A DNA stretch of 64,000 nt from Desulfobacteraceae bacterium. Its GTDB lineage: Bacteria > Desulfobacterota > Desulfobacteria > Desulfobacterales > Desulfosalsimonadaceae. How positions within the stretch are numbered: the stretch's first letter is position 1; each line of letters begins with the position of its first letter. The notes beneath the pieces were generated by a model. That model had not been told where the DNA came from. It saw only the letters and a program-made list of their open reading frames with translations, and ran no database searches. Made by a program: the position numbers and the translations under genes. Positions 45,542 through 55,193 of this stretch are shown here, one piece after another. Location: positions 1 through 64,000 of the forward strand of contig JAABTJ010000005.1 of assembly GCA_011389935.1 (NCBI GenBank), given 5' to 3'.

Positions 45542-47080
45542 TTACACGAAAGACGAGTATCCGCCTTCATTCCGGTCAAAACTTCGGTACTGAATGGCCT
45601 CGAGCACGTGACCGGCTTCGATATCGGCCGCTACTTCCAGATCCGCTATCGTCCGGGCAATTTTCAGAATCCGGTGGTAGGCCCTTGCCGAAAGACCCAG
45701 CTTATCCATAGCGGTTTCCAGTATCCGGGAAGAGGCATCATCAATGCTGCAATACGTTCGTATATGACGGCTGCTCATCTGCGAATTGGCATGAATTTTC
45801 AAACGCGCAAACCGGTTGCCCTGTATGGCCCTGGCTTTTGCAACCCTTTTCCGGATCACCATGGATGATTCCGCCGGTTTCCGGCTGGACATCTCCCGGT
45901 AGGTGACATTGGGTACTTCCACGTGAAGGTCAATGCGGTCCATCAGCGGGCCGGACATGCGGTTCCGGTACTGCTGAATCTGGGACGAACTGCACCGGCA
46001 GGGATGGTTTTCATCCGTCAAATAGCCGCACGGGCAGGGATTCATCGCAGCGACAAGCATGAACCCGGCAGGATAGGTAATGCTCATGACGGCCCTTGAA
46101 ATGGTAACCTCACGATCCTCCATCGGCTGTCGCAGAACTTCCAGGACGCTTTTTTTGAATTCCGGCAGCTCATCCAGAAACAAAACGCCGTTATGGGCCA
46201 GGCTCACCTCGCCCGGACGCGGATTGCTGCCGCCGCCGATCAGCCCCGCATTTGAGATGGTATGATGCGGTGCGCGAAACGGCCGCTGGGAAAGCAGGGC
46301 CGTCCCTTTCGGCAGCAAACCGGCCACACTGTATATCTTCGTGGTTTCTATGGCCTCATCAAACGCCAGGGGAGGGATAATTCCCGGAAAGCGTCTGGCG
46401 AGCATGGTTTTCCCGGCCCCCGGGGGGCCTGTCATGATCATGTTATGCGCCCCCGCGGCAGCGATTTCCATGGCCCGCCTGGCATGCCCCTGGCCGGAGA
46501 CTTCCGAAAAATTGATCCCCGGCTCCGCATCGGGGTCAAACGTCTCGGCCGCATGGCTTTTTTCGCTTTCAATGGCCTTTTCCCCCCGCAAAAAACCGAC
46601 CGCTTCGGCCAGGGTGGATACGGGGTAAACATTCAACCCCTCCACCACGGCCGCCTCGAAACGGTTTTCGGCCGGCACCACAATGCCTGAAAAACCCGCG
46701 GATCTTGCGGCCATGGCCATGGGAAGCGACCCTGTCACCGGCTTGATCCGGCCGTCCAGGGCAAGTTCTCCCAAAATGACATACGGACGGACGGCATCCT
46801 GCGGAAAAATGCCGCTGGCCGCCAGAATACCCAGGGCGATGGGGAGGTCGAATCCGGTCCCCCCTTTTTTGATATGCGCCGGTGCAAGATTCACGGTGAT
46901 CCGGTCATCCGGAAAACCGTATCCGCAATTGATAATGGCCGCCTTTACCCGCTCCCGGCTCTCTTTCACGGAGGTTTCCGGAAGTCCGACGGTCGAAAAC
47001 GCGGGCAGCCCATGGGCAATATCGACCTCGACTTCCATCAAAAGGCCGTCAATGCCAATGACGGCGCCGGTATAAACCAT
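45542..47080 (-). CDS. comM: YifB/ComM family Mg chelatase-like AAA+ ATPase
   Basis: 512 residues from the ATG at 47080. The N-terminal ChlI-like lon-protease-fold domain ([26 protein letters not shown]) is followed by the AAA+ module with Walker [19 protein letters not shown] and Walker [11 protein letters not shown], and the C-terminal CNPCPCG zinc-type segment. In other bacteria ComM is a helicase promoting branch migration in transformation. It is divergent from lpxC and upstream of alr. Confidence 0.93.
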   Translation of the reverse strand: MVYTGAVIGIDGLLMEVEVDIAHGLPAFSTVGLPETSVKESRERVKAAIINCGYGFPDDRITVNLAPAHIKKGGTGFDLPIALGILAASGIFPQDAVRPYVILGELALDGRIKPVTGSLPMAMAARSAGFSGIVVPAENRFEAAVVEGLNVYPVSTLAEAVGFLRGEKAIESEKSHAAETFDPDAEPGINFSEVSGQGHARRAMEIAAAGAHNMIMTGPPGAGKTMLARRFPGIIPPLAFDEAIETTKIYSVAGLLPKGTALLSQRPFRAPHHTISNAGLIGGGSNPRPGEVSLAHNGVLFLDELPEFKKSVLEVLRQPMEDREVTISRAVMSITYPAGFMLVAAMNPCPCGYLTDENHPCRCSSSQIQQYRNRMSGPLMDRIDLHVEVPNVTYREMSSRKPAESSMVIRKRVAKARAIQGNRFARLKIHANSQMSSRHIRTYCSIDDASSRILETAMDKLGLSARAYHRILKIARTIADLEVAADIEAGHVLEAIQYRSFDRNEGGYSSFV

Positions 47081-47417
47081 AGACAACAATTTTGGCTCAG
47101 CATCCAGAAGTTATAAATTGGTAGTTGAAATTCGAAAATCGGTATCCGTTATTCGCAATTTGGGTAACCATAGCAAAGCCATGTGAGAATAACAAGTAAA
47201 AAAGGAGGCGCTGAAAGCCAATCCACGGGAGCAGGAATACCGGTTTTTCGCCCTTATTTCGGGCACATGACATAATAAAATGTCTCTGCCATATTTTTCG
47301 CCCGGCAAGTCTTTGCAATTTTATAAAAAACCTTATATATATGGTACAATTATTCGAAAACAGCGCTGCCCCGATCCGGCAGCACCATGAATTCATAACA
47401 TAAAAAACAAAAGCATG
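47081..47417. other. comM-lpxC divergent intergenic region
   Basis: About 340 bp. It holds a strong promoter match for lpxC at 47313-47341. I see no gene in the remainder. Confidence 0.6.
47313..47341 (+). promoter_or_regulatory. Candidate sigma-70 promoter of lpxC
   Basis: TTGCAA (47313-47318) and TATATA (47336-47341) with 17 bp between, in an AT-rich stretch about 75 bp before the lpxC start. Confidence 0.55.
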
Positions 47418-48332
47418 ATGAACATACGGCAACGTACACTGGCTGAACCGGTATATTTCAAAGGAAAAGGACTGCATTCCGGCAAAACGGTAAACCTCGC
47501 CATAAAACCCGCGCCGCCCAATTTCGGGATCAAATTCAAACGGGTTGATCTGCCGGGAAGCCCCCTTATTTCCAGCCATTTCAACCGTGTTATCGATACC
47601 AGCCTGGCAACCGTCGTCGGCGAGAACGGGTTTATCGTATCGACCATAGAACACCTGATGGCGACATTGTCCGGAATGTCCATCGACAATGCCATAGCGG
47701 AACTCGATGATTATGAACTCCCCATCATGGACGGCAGCGCCGCCGTTTTTACGGAGGCGATAACATCGGGCAACATCATAGAGCAGGATGCACCCCGCCT
47801 GTATTTCGTGATATCCTCCCCCATTGAATTGCAGAAGGACGGCAAGTCCGTGGGGGTCTATCCCGGCGGCCGGCGAACCATTTCATGCACCATCGATTTC
47901 GATCATCCGGCAATAAAGGAACAGAAATACACCATTGAACTCACAAGCGACAATTTCGCACGAGAAATAGGGCCGGCCCGGACATTCGGCTTCTACCAGG
48001 AACTCGAGTATCTCAAGCATTATGGGCTTGCTAAGGGTGGCTCCCTTGACAATGCGATTGTCATTGACCAAAACGGGGTAATGAACGAAAACGGCCTCCG
48101 CTTTCAGGATGAATTTGTGCGGCACAAGATCCTGGACGCGATTGGGGATTTTTCCCTCTTGGGTATGCCGATCCTGGGGCATATTGAGCTTTACAAATCA
48201 GGTCACAACTTCAACCACGAATTTTTAAAAGAATTTTTCAGACAGAAAAAGGCCTGGCAGACCGCTCCGGTTGATTCCACCGAAGCAACCCGTCATCCCA
48301 ATGAAACGCAGCATGAGCGCAGCATTGTTTAG
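47418..48332 (+). CDS. lpxC: UDP-3-O-acyl-N-acetylglucosamine deacetylase
   Basis: 304 residues from the ATG at 47418 (an ATG one codon upstream is equivalent). LpxC is the committed step of lipid A synthesis and a zinc hydrolase in the cytoplasm. Zinc ligands and catalytic residues are in VSTIEHLMATL (His) and HKILDAIGDFSLL (His, Asp); ARTFGFYQELEYLK and GHIELYKSGHNFNHEFLK are further family segments. It leads a plus-strand run with DUF4390 and the NtrY/X pair, and shows that the organism makes lipid A. Confidence 0.96.
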   Translation: MNIRQRTLAEPVYFKGKGLHSGKTVNLAIKPAPPNFGIKFKRVDLPGSPLISSHFNRVIDTSLATVVGENGFIVSTIEHLMATLSGMSIDNAIAELDDYELPIMDGSAAVFTEAITSGNIIEQDAPRLYFVISSPIELQKDGKSVGVYPGGRRTISCTIDFDHPAIKEQKYTIELTSDNFAREIGPARTFGFYQELEYLKHYGLAKGGSLDNAIVIDQNGVMNENGLRFQDEFVRHKILDAIGDFSLLGMPILGHIELYKSGHNFNHEFLKEFFRQKKAWQTAPVDSTEATRHPNETQHERSIV

Positions 48333-48368
48333 AGATCAGCTCCATTGCAGAACCCGGGGGGATATTAA

Positions 48369-48941
48369 TTGACCAACGTCTATGCCAGGCGCCTGTTCAT
48401 CGCGGCCGCCGCGATCGTTTTGATTGCTGCCGCCGGCAGGGTGAATGCATATGGCGCCGAAATAACCCACATGTCAATTAATAACACAGAGGACAACCTC
48501 ATCTTGACCGTCAAGGTGGACGGCGCTTTTACGGACAAAATGAAAGAAGCTGTATTGAGCGGTATTTCAACGAGTTTTTCTTATGTGATCACGCTGACCC
48601 AGACCCGATCTCTCCTGCCCGACATGTTGATCCATGAAATCAAACTGACCAATACCATCACCTACGACACGCTCAGAAAAACATTTGCGGTGAGGCGATC
48701 ATGGGAAAATTACCGCCCCCTGACGACCAATTCCTTCACCGAGGCCCGGAAGTGGATGACGGAAATTACCGACGTACCGATAATCCCTCTGGAATCGCTT
48801 AAAAACGACATCCGTTATAAAGTCAATGCCAAGGTCGAACTCGATAAGGTCACGCTCCCCTTTTTCCTGAACTATATCTTTTTTTTCATTTCCCTGTGGG
48901 ATTTCGAAACCAGCTGGCATTCGGTGGATTTCATATACTGA
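48369..48941 (+). CDS. DUF4390 protein
   Basis: 190 residues from a TTG start preceded by GGGGGG at 7-8 bp; no ATG keeps the signal peptide. A hydrophobic N-terminal segment (about residues 8-28) suggests export or membrane anchoring. The central SFSYVITLTQTRSLL and EIKLTNTITYDTLRK pattern is typical of DUF4390, often found next to NtrY-type kinases. A hydrophobic C-terminal stretch follows. Function unknown. Confidence 0.75.
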   Translation: MTNVYARRLFIAAAAIVLIAAAGRVNAYGAEITHMSINNTEDNLILTVKVDGAFTDKMKEAVLSGISTSFSYVITLTQTRSLLPDMLIHEIKLTNTITYDTLRKTFAVRRSWENYRPLTTNSFTEARKWMTEITDVPIIPLESLKNDIRYKVNAKVELDKVTLPFFLNYIFFFISLWDFETSWHSVDFIY

Positions 48942-49133
48942 GGCGTGAGGCGGCATAGATGCAATGGGGAACGTAACATGGACCGGCTGGAAAAGAGAAA
49001 ACCGGATTCTCCACGAAGGTTCACAACCAGGATAGCGCGGGAAGCAGAAACGATGCGAAGCGCCCGTACAGGATCAGGCGTTAACGCCAGCAGAGGAAGG
49101 CGCACGGCAAAGTTCTGCCATTCGCGGGAAATT

Positions 49134-49309
49134 CAGACTTGATGGCGTCGTTAAACGTTCCATCTACTGCGTTGTAGCAATTCTTCATCCGCTCAACATA
49201 CTACATGTATGCCTTCGCGCATGAAAAATTGCTACGCCTTGTATATGGAACGTTTAACTTAGCCGTCTGTTACTTATCTTGTGACTTTTTACGAGACTGT
49301 CAGACTTGA
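49134..49309. repeat. Large inverted repeat flanked by 9-bp direct repeats, in front of the NtrY-like gene
   Basis: GTTAAACGTTCCAT (49150-49163) is mirrored by ATGGAACGTTTAAC (49245-49258), and inside GTAGCAATTCTTCAT (49174-49188) pairs with ATGAAAAATTGCTAC (49221-49235), giving arms of about 50 bp. CAGACTTGA occurs directly before (49134-49142) and after (49301-49309), as a target duplication would. The 3' part (GACTTTTTACGAGACTGTCA) resembles the end of repeat family 2. Non-coding. Confidence 0.85.
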
Positions 49310-49317
49310 CCAGCCAA

Positions 49318-51558
49318 ATGAGAAAAAACCGCTACATCGCCCCCAAAAATCCCGAAGCCGCCGCCGAACGAAAAAGGCGGAAACGGGACGGCATTATCAT
49401 CGCTGTCGTTCTGCTGCTGGTCATGATACTAACGGCGCTGACGCTCCGGCCGATGCTGACCGGTACGCAAATTTCCATCTCCAACATGATGTTTATGTTC
49501 ATTTTGATGAATATAAACATGCTGTTGCTGATCCTGCTCATTTTTCTGGTTTTCAGAAACGCGGTGAAATTGTTTTACGAGCGAAGACGGCGCGTTCCGG
49601 GGACCCGGCTGCGGACCAAGCTGATCGCTGCCTTTGTGTCGCTCTCCCTTTTGCCGGCCTTGGTTCTTTTCCTGTTCTCCCTGCATTTTATTACCACGTC
49701 CATTGAATTCTGGTTTCATGTTCCCATTGAAAAGGCGCTTGAAGATTCCCTCTCCGTGGGAAGGAACATGTACACCCACGTTGAAGACAACAATCGCTTT
49801 TTTCTGGACAAGGCAGCATACCAGATCGACGCACGCAAACTGCTGGCTCCCCGCAACGCTTCCGATCTTGACAACTACCTTCAAATTGTTCAAAGAGAGT
49901 TCAATCTGGATTCGGTGGAGGTATACAATGCTGACTTCAGACCTGTTTCCACCTCGATGGACAAAAGGCTTCCCAAGGACGCCCTGGAACCCCTTGATGC
50001 GGAAAAGCTGAAAAAAGGCCTTGAAGGAGGGAACACCACATGGGCCGCATCGGAGCTGCTCCCCTCCGGCGAACTGATCCGGAATATATCTGCAATCCCA
50101 TTTGGCGCAGAAAGTGACGAGGCAATTGGCTTCATCGTTATCGGGGAGATGCTGCCTGTAGAAATGGCGGAGCACCTCAATTCCATTTCCCATGGTATCG
50201 GTGAATACCAGCAGATCAAGATGTTGAAACAGCCCATCCGCTACACGTATTACATATCATTAACCATTGTCGCCCTTCTGGTCATGTTCTGCGCCATATG
50301 GTTCGGCATGTATCTTTCAAAATCCATTACCATCCCCATCATGGAGCTGGCCGAAGGGACCCGCAAAGTTGCCGAAGGGGACCTTTCCCATACCATCAAC
50401 GTGGTCGCCGACGATGAAATGAAAACCCTGGTCGATTCATTCAACAAGATGACCCGCGACCTTCGCTTCAACCGGCGGGAAATTGAATATTCCACACGGA
50501 AGCTTTTCGAGCAGAACATGGAAATAGAAGAACGCCGCCGGTACATGGAAATCGTCATCAACAATGTATCCACCGGCGTCATTTCCTTTGATGCCCGCGG
50601 TCTTGTCACCACCGTGAACGGATCGGCTGAAAGGATGCTCAAAATCAATGCGGATGACGCTGTAAACAAGAGCTACAAGCATTTGCTCAAGAACCAGGAT
50701 CCGAAAATGGCTGAAAAAATTGCAGCCAGAATTGAAAACCGCCGGGAAGAAAGCTTTTCCGAGTCTTTTAGCATGGTAATCGACGGCCAGCGGAAAACCT
50801 TCAAGGCCAATTTCAACACCCTGGAAGATGAAAGCGGCCGTATGATCGGGACGGTCATGGTGTTCGACGATCTGACGGAACTGGAAAAAGCCCAGAGGAT
50901 AGCAGCATGGCGAGAGGTTGCAAAGCGAATCGCCCATGAAGTCAAAAACCCGCTTACCCCGATTTCCCTTTCCGCCCAGCGACTCAAACGCAAATACCAA
51001 GGGATTATCGACGATCCGGTTTTCGAGGAATGCACCCGAACCATAATCGATCATACAGACATGATACGCAACCTGGTCAATGAATTTTCATCCTTTGCAC
51101 GGTTCCCGGCCGCAAATCCGTCGTTGTGCAGCCTGTCGGACATCATAAACGAATCGGTCGCAATGTATCGCGAAGAAAACAGCGCGGTTTCATTCGATGT
51201 CCGCCTGTCGGAAGACATCCCCCCCCTGAACCTGGACCGGCAGCAGATCAAGCAGGTAATGATAAACCTCATTGACAATGCCCTTGCGGCCATCAAAAAC
51301 GACGGTACAATTACGATCGAAGCAAAAAAGGACGATTCCGGCGAAACCGTCCTGATCTCCGTTGCGGATACCGGCAGCGGGATAAAGCAATCGGACAAGC
51401 CCTATCTTTTCGAACCGGACTATACCACCAAGAAATCCGGCATGGGCTTAGGTCTTGCCATTGTCAGCACCATCATCGCCGATCACAGCGGACGGATTTA
51501 TGCACAAGACAATATCCCCCGGGGCGCAAAATTCATCATCGAATTGCCGGTGGGGTAA
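49318..51558 (+). CDS. NtrY-like sensor histidine kinase
   Basis: 746 residues from the ATG at 49318; the frame is open to 49306 with a TTG. An N-terminal pair of membrane segments (about 20-85) plus another at about 95-120, an extracytoplasmic region, a further helix near 310-335, a HAMP domain, a PAS domain (about 410-530), then the kinase core. The H box is REVAKRIAHEVKNPLTPISL, followed by N, G1 (DTGSGIKQSDKPYLF) and G2 (KSGMGLGLAIV) boxes. It phosphorylates the response regulator 92 bp downstream. The signal is unknown. Confidence 0.9.
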   Translation: MRKNRYIAPKNPEAAAERKRRKRDGIIIAVVLLLVMILTALTLRPMLTGTQISISNMMFMFILMNINMLLLILLIFLVFRNAVKLFYERRRRVPGTRLRTKLIAAFVSLSLLPALVLFLFSLHFITTSIEFWFHVPIEKALEDSLSVGRNMYTHVEDNNRFFLDKAAYQIDARKLLAPRNASDLDNYLQIVQREFNLDSVEVYNADFRPVSTSMDKRLPKDALEPLDAEKLKKGLEGGNTTWAASELLPSGELIRNISAIPFGAESDEAIGFIVIGEMLPVEMAEHLNSISHGIGEYQQIKMLKQPIRYTYYISLTIVALLVMFCAIWFGMYLSKSITIPIMELAEGTRKVAEGDLSHTINVVADDEMKTLVDSFNKMTRDLRFNRREIEYSTRKLFEQNMEIEERRRYMEIVINNVSTGVISFDARGLVTTVNGSAERMLKINADDAVNKSYKHLLKNQDPKMAEKIAARIENRREESFSESFSMVIDGQRKTFKANFNTLEDESGRMIGTVMVFDDLTELEKAQRIAAWREVAKRIAHEVKNPLTPISLSAQRLKRKYQGIIDDPVFEECTRTIIDHTDMIRNLVNEFSSFARFPAANPSLCSLSDIINESVAMYREENSAVSFDVRLSEDIPPLNLDRQQIKQVMINLIDNALAAIKNDGTITIEAKKDDSGETVLISVADTGSGIKQSDKPYLFEPDYTTKKSGMGLGLAIVSTIIADHSGRIYAQDNIPRGAKFIIELPVG

Positions 51559-51650
51559 TGGAAAGCGGCGTGGTGAAGACAATCAAAAAAAGTTTGCGTT
51601 TTGATTCTGATGCGCCTGCGACTTTCAACCTGTAACCCAAAGGTTTTTAT

Positions 51651-53021
51651 ATGTTTCCATCAATACTGATCGTAGACGACGAAACCTCCATCCTGAAATC
51701 CTTAAGCGGGATACTGATGGATGAGGGTTTTGAAACCATCACGGCCACCAACGGATACGAGGCAATGCAGCGGATAGAGGAAGAAGCCCCGGACATGGTT
51801 CTTTTGGACATCTGGATGCCCGGAATGGACGGCATTGACACGTTAAAAGAAATAAAAAAACAACACCCCTCCGTCCAGGTAATCATGATCACGGGGCACG
51901 GAACCATCGAAACCGCTGTGAACGCCACGAAAATAGGGGCGTATGATTTTATCGAAAAGCCGCTCAACGTCGACCGCGTTATTGTCGCCATAAACAATTC
52001 CCTCAATTTTCGCCGGCTGGAAGAAGAAAACCGTTACCTGAGAAAAAAAACCATTGAAAAATACGCCATTACCGGCAACTCCAAGGCATCCTCGGAGTTA
52101 AAGAAACAGATCAGCATTGCCGCCCCCACAGAGGCATGGATACTCATCAACGGCGAAAACGGCACTGGAAAGGAACTGGTTGCACGGACCATTCACCAGT
52201 TATCCAACCGGGCGGCCCAACCGTGGGTCGATATCAACTGCGCGGCCCTGACGGACGAGGCGCTGGTGAGTGAGCTTCTCGGCCATGAAAAAGGGGCCTT
52301 TCCGGGAGCGACGACCAAGAAGAAGGGAAAATTCGAGCTTGCCCACGGCGGCACGATCTTTTTTGATGAAGTGGGGGACATGGGGATGAAAACGCAGTCC
52401 ATGATCCTGCGGATACTCGAAGAGCGGAAGTTTCAGCGGCTCGGAGGCAGTCGGACCATCCCGCTGGACGTCCGCGTCGTCGCCTGTACGAACAGGGACC
52501 TCAAAACCGCCATAGAAAAAGGGGATTTCAGGGAAGATCTGTATTACCGCCTCAATGTCATTCCCATTGACGTACCCCCCCTTCGGGAACGGGTGGAGGA
52601 TATTCCCGAACTGGTCAGCGCTTTTTTTTCAAAAATCGCCGAAGATACCCGGACATCCCCCAAAACAATAACCCAGGAAGCCATCGGAGCGCTGCAGCGT
52701 TGCAGCTGGCCGGGAAACGTGCGGGAACTCAAAAACCTGGTCGAACGACTCGACATCATGACGGGAAAAGAGACCATCGACGTGGCGGATATCCCCCCGC
52801 CATACAGTCCGCAAAAAGCCGATCCCGCAACTTGTACCCGAACAAAACAGGACGCTCTTTTTGACACAGACAGTTTAAAAACGGCCGAAAAGGCCTTTCA
52901 GGAAGAATTCCTGCGGCGGAAGCTCATGGAAAACCGGCTTGACGTCGCATCGACCGCAAAACAAACCGGGGCATCGAAGAGCCAGGTAAAAAGTGTGCTC
53001 CAGAAGATGCCGGATGCCTGA
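51651..53021 (+). CDS. NtrX-like sigma-54-dependent response regulator
   Basis: 456 residues. Receiver domain with phospho-acceptor Asp in MVLLDIWMPGMDGID, AAA+ domain with Walker A GENGTGKELVA and Walker B GGTIFFDEVGD, and a C-terminal Fis-type helix-turn-helix (about 415-450). Probable partner of the upstream NtrY-like kinase. The sigma-54 contact loop is GAFPGA rather than GAFTGA: the central codon is CCG (Pro). This could weaken or abolish activation of sigma-54 RNA polymerase. The helix-turn-helix is also divergent from the Fis consensus. Confidence 0.9.
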   Translation: MFPSILIVDDETSILKSLSGILMDEGFETITATNGYEAMQRIEEEAPDMVLLDIWMPGMDGIDTLKEIKKQHPSVQVIMITGHGTIETAVNATKIGAYDFIEKPLNVDRVIVAINNSLNFRRLEEENRYLRKKTIEKYAITGNSKASSELKKQISIAAPTEAWILINGENGTGKELVARTIHQLSNRAAQPWVDINCAALTDEALVSELLGHEKGAFPGATTKKKGKFELAHGGTIFFDEVGDMGMKTQSMILRILEERKFQRLGGSRTIPLDVRVVACTNRDLKTAIEKGDFREDLYYRLNVIPIDVPPLRERVEDIPELVSAFFSKIAEDTRTSPKTITQEAIGALQRCSWPGNVRELKNLVERLDIMTGKETIDVADIPPPYSPQKADPATCTRTKQDALFDTDSLKTAEKAFQEEFLRRKLMENRLDVASTAKQTGASKSQVKSVLQKMPDA

Positions 53022-53026
53022 GCCCC

Positions 53027-53578
53027 ATGCGTATTACGGCGGGAATACATAAAGGCAGAAAACTGGCAAGCCTGCCGGGCATCGGCACACGCCCCACAAG
53101 CGGAAAGGTGCGTGAAGCCATTTTCAACATCTGCCGGCCTGTCGTCGCGGATGCCAATGTGCTCGACCTTTTTGCGGGAACCGGCGCTCTCGGACTGGAA
53201 GCGCTCAGCCGGGGGGCGGGAAAGGCGGTTTTTGTCGATTCAGACCGGCGGGGGATCGAAATTATCCGAAAAAATATCGCTGCCTGCAGAGAAACCGACC
53301 GGACCACTGTCATTCGTGCCGATATTACAGCAAATCTGAATATGCTGCCGGCAGCCGGCATCCATTTCGACATTGTCTTTATGGATCCGCCCTACCTCAG
53401 CCATGCGGTTCACCCGGCGCTGCACAACCTCGCCGCAACCGGAACGCTCACCACAGGAGCGCGCGTGATCGTCGAACATGACCCATATGAAAATATCCCG
53501 GAGGAGATGGCCGGCATGCAACTCATCGACCGGAGAAAATACGGAAAAACCCTTGTTACTTTTCTGAAATGGTTGTAG
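53027..53578 (+). CDS. rsmD: 16S rRNA (guanine(966)-N2)-methyltransferase
   Basis: 183 residues. N-terminal RITAGIHKGRKL, SAM fold NVLDLFAGTGALGLEALSRGA, catalytic VFMDPPYL (DPPY, N6/N2 methyltransferase signature). It methylates G966 in 16S rRNA. It starts 5 bp after the response regulator and precedes coaD, the common rsmD-coaD pairing. Confidence 0.93.
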   Translation: MRITAGIHKGRKLASLPGIGTRPTSGKVREAIFNICRPVVADANVLDLFAGTGALGLEALSRGAGKAVFVDSDRRGIEIIRKNIAACRETDRTTVIRADITANLNMLPAAGIHFDIVFMDPPYLSHAVHPALHNLAATGTLTTGARVIVEHDPYENIPEEMAGMQLIDRRKYGKTLVTFLKWL

Positions 53579-53697
53579 TGTATAGAACTGTAAAATCAAC
53601 CGGTTGATCATTTATTCAAATGACCGTGCCTTCTGTCGGCGGATGCGGCCTGCACCCTTGCCTGAAACAAAAAGACGCCCTTTTAAAAGGATGATTC

Positions 53698-54201
53698 ATG
53701 GAAAAAATCGCCATTTACCCGGGATCCTTTGATCCGGTCACCAACGGCCATATCGACATCATTACGCGCGGTCTGAAGCTGTTTGACCGGATCATTGTGA
53801 CGATACTGGAAAATCCGTCGAAATCCCTTCTGTTCACTCTTCCGGAAAGAATGGACCTGTTGTCTGAATCCCTGGCGGGCATCGATAACGTGTAAATCGA
53901 TTCCTACCAGGGCCTTCTGGTCGATTACGCGAAGCAACGCGGCGCGGCGGCCATTTTAAGGGGGATGCGGGCGGTTTCCGATTTTGAATACGAATTCCAG
54001 ATGGCACTGATGAACCGCAAGCTGGAACGGGAAGTCCAGACGGTGTTCCTGATGACCGGGTTGCGCTGGATATTTACGAGTTCATCGATCATCAAGGAAG
54101 CGGCCAAGTTTGGCGGGGATATCGAAAGCATGGTACCGCCGGTGGTGAAAAAAAAGCTGGAAGAAAAATTCAACGTCCGGATCAACCACAAGCCATCGTA
54201 G
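53698..54201 (+). pseudogene. coaD: Pantetheine-phosphate adenylyltransferase interrupted by an in-frame TAA
   Basis: The frame from 53698 encodes a normal CoaD N-terminus ([16 protein letters not shown], nucleotidyltransferase HxGH-type) but meets TAA at 53893-53895 (codon 66). Past the stop the same frame continues with the rest of the family: IDSYQGLLVDYAKQ, ILRGMRAVSDFEYEFQMA, TSSSIIKEAAKFGGD. The combined length of 167 codons is normal. CoaD is usually essential for coenzyme A synthesis, so sequence error, a second copy elsewhere, or a true nonsense mutation are to be weighed. TAA is one base from GAA, AAA or CAA. Confidence 0.9.
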
Positions 54202-54213
54202 CGTGTCTCGGAA

Positions 54214-54237
54214 CCGAAAGGGGATTGCCCCCTTCGG
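54214..54237. terminator. Hairpin between convergent coaD and DUF368 genes
   Basis: CCGAA-A-GGGG and CCCC-C-TTCGG pair around ATTG, with one internal mismatch. No long T-run on either side. Confidence 0.45.
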
Positions 54238-54239
54238 CA

Positions 54240-55193
54240 TCAGGGCTCCGACCTTGCCGATGAAATCCATTCCAGGCAGAGGACTACGGCTGCGCCTGCG
54301 AGCATAAGGCCAATCGGCAGAAGCAAATCCGGCCCCGGCTCCGGTAGTACGTTTCTTTCCATGGCCCCCTCCTTCCATGGCCATATGCGTCGGAGCGACC
54401 CCAGCATCAAACCGGTCAAAAAGGCCATAGTGGCCGAACTGTGCCTTTCCAGCAGATATTTCAATATCCGTGAAAAACCGGCCAGGCCCGCCCCGCAACC
54501 GGCCGCAAAAACCGCTATGACCATAAAATTTTCAGTCAAAAACGGGGCTTTGAGCGTTGCCACAATAAACTCGTACTTGCCCAGGAGCACGAGGATAAAA
54601 GCGCCGCTGATGCCCGGCAGAATCATCGCGCAGATTGCAAGCATCCCGGAAAAAAAAACAAAGGGGGCAGTTTCGGGAGTGGCTGCAGGAACCAGGCCCA
54701 CTACGGCATAGGCGACCACCGCACCACCCAAAAACATCATGACCGCCGGGACGCGCCAATGATCGACTTTTTTGCCGACAGACCAGAGGGATGCAAAAAT
54801 AAGCCCGAAAAACAGGCTCCAGGTAGGCACCGCATAAAAGGCCAGCAGATGACTCATAATCCGTGCAATGCTGAAGACGGCCGCGGCCACACCCACAAAA
54901 AGGAACAGCAGAAACCGGAAGTGCACATGCGACAAAGCGCCCCGGATGTCCAGGCGAAGAAGGCGGGCGAGCATTATCGCATCGACCGAACGGATGGCCG
55001 CCAGAAGTTGTTCGTATATTCCGGTGATCAACGCGACGGTTCCCCCGGATACGCCGGGGACCGTGTCCGCCGCACCCATGCACGCCCCTTTCAGGGTCAG
55101 AAGAAGGTATTCTCCCGCAGATCGGGGGCCCGGGCTCGCCCTGAAAGCATCCCGCCAGGAGTCTTCCGTCCCGGGCTTCACTCCGCTTTCCAT
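54240..55193 (-). CDS. DUF368 polyprenyl-phosphate-type membrane protein
   Basis: 317 residues, about eight membrane segments. The DUF368 signature GAADTVPGVSGGTVALITGIY and the repeat-like ILPGISGAFILVLLGKYEFI are visible. Recent work assigned some DUF368 members to undecaprenyl phosphate translocation; I infer that only from family membership. Its start lies within the 3' end of pcm (16-bp overlap), so the genes are probably co-transcribed. Confidence 0.85.
   Translation of the reverse strand: MESGVKPGTEDSWRDAFRASPGPRSAGEYLLLTLKGACMGAADTVPGVSGGTVALITGIYEQLLAAIRSVDAIMLARLLRLDIRGALSHVHFRFLLFLFVGVAAAVFSIARIMSHLLAFYAVPTWSLFFGLIFASLWSVGKKVDHWRVPAVMMFLGGAVVAYAVVGLVPAATPETAPFVFFSGMLAICAMILPGISGAFILVLLGKYEFIVATLKAPFLTENFMVIAVFAAGCGAGLAGFSRILKYLLERHSSATMAFLTGLMLGSLRRIWPWKEGAMERNVLPEPGPDLLLPIGLMLAGAAVVLCLEWISSARSEP

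Noticed and set aside
53893-53895. Recoded stop (selenocysteine or pyrrolysine) in coaD
   Set aside because: The codon is TAA, not TGA or TAG, and CoaD has no Sec or Pyl residue at this place.
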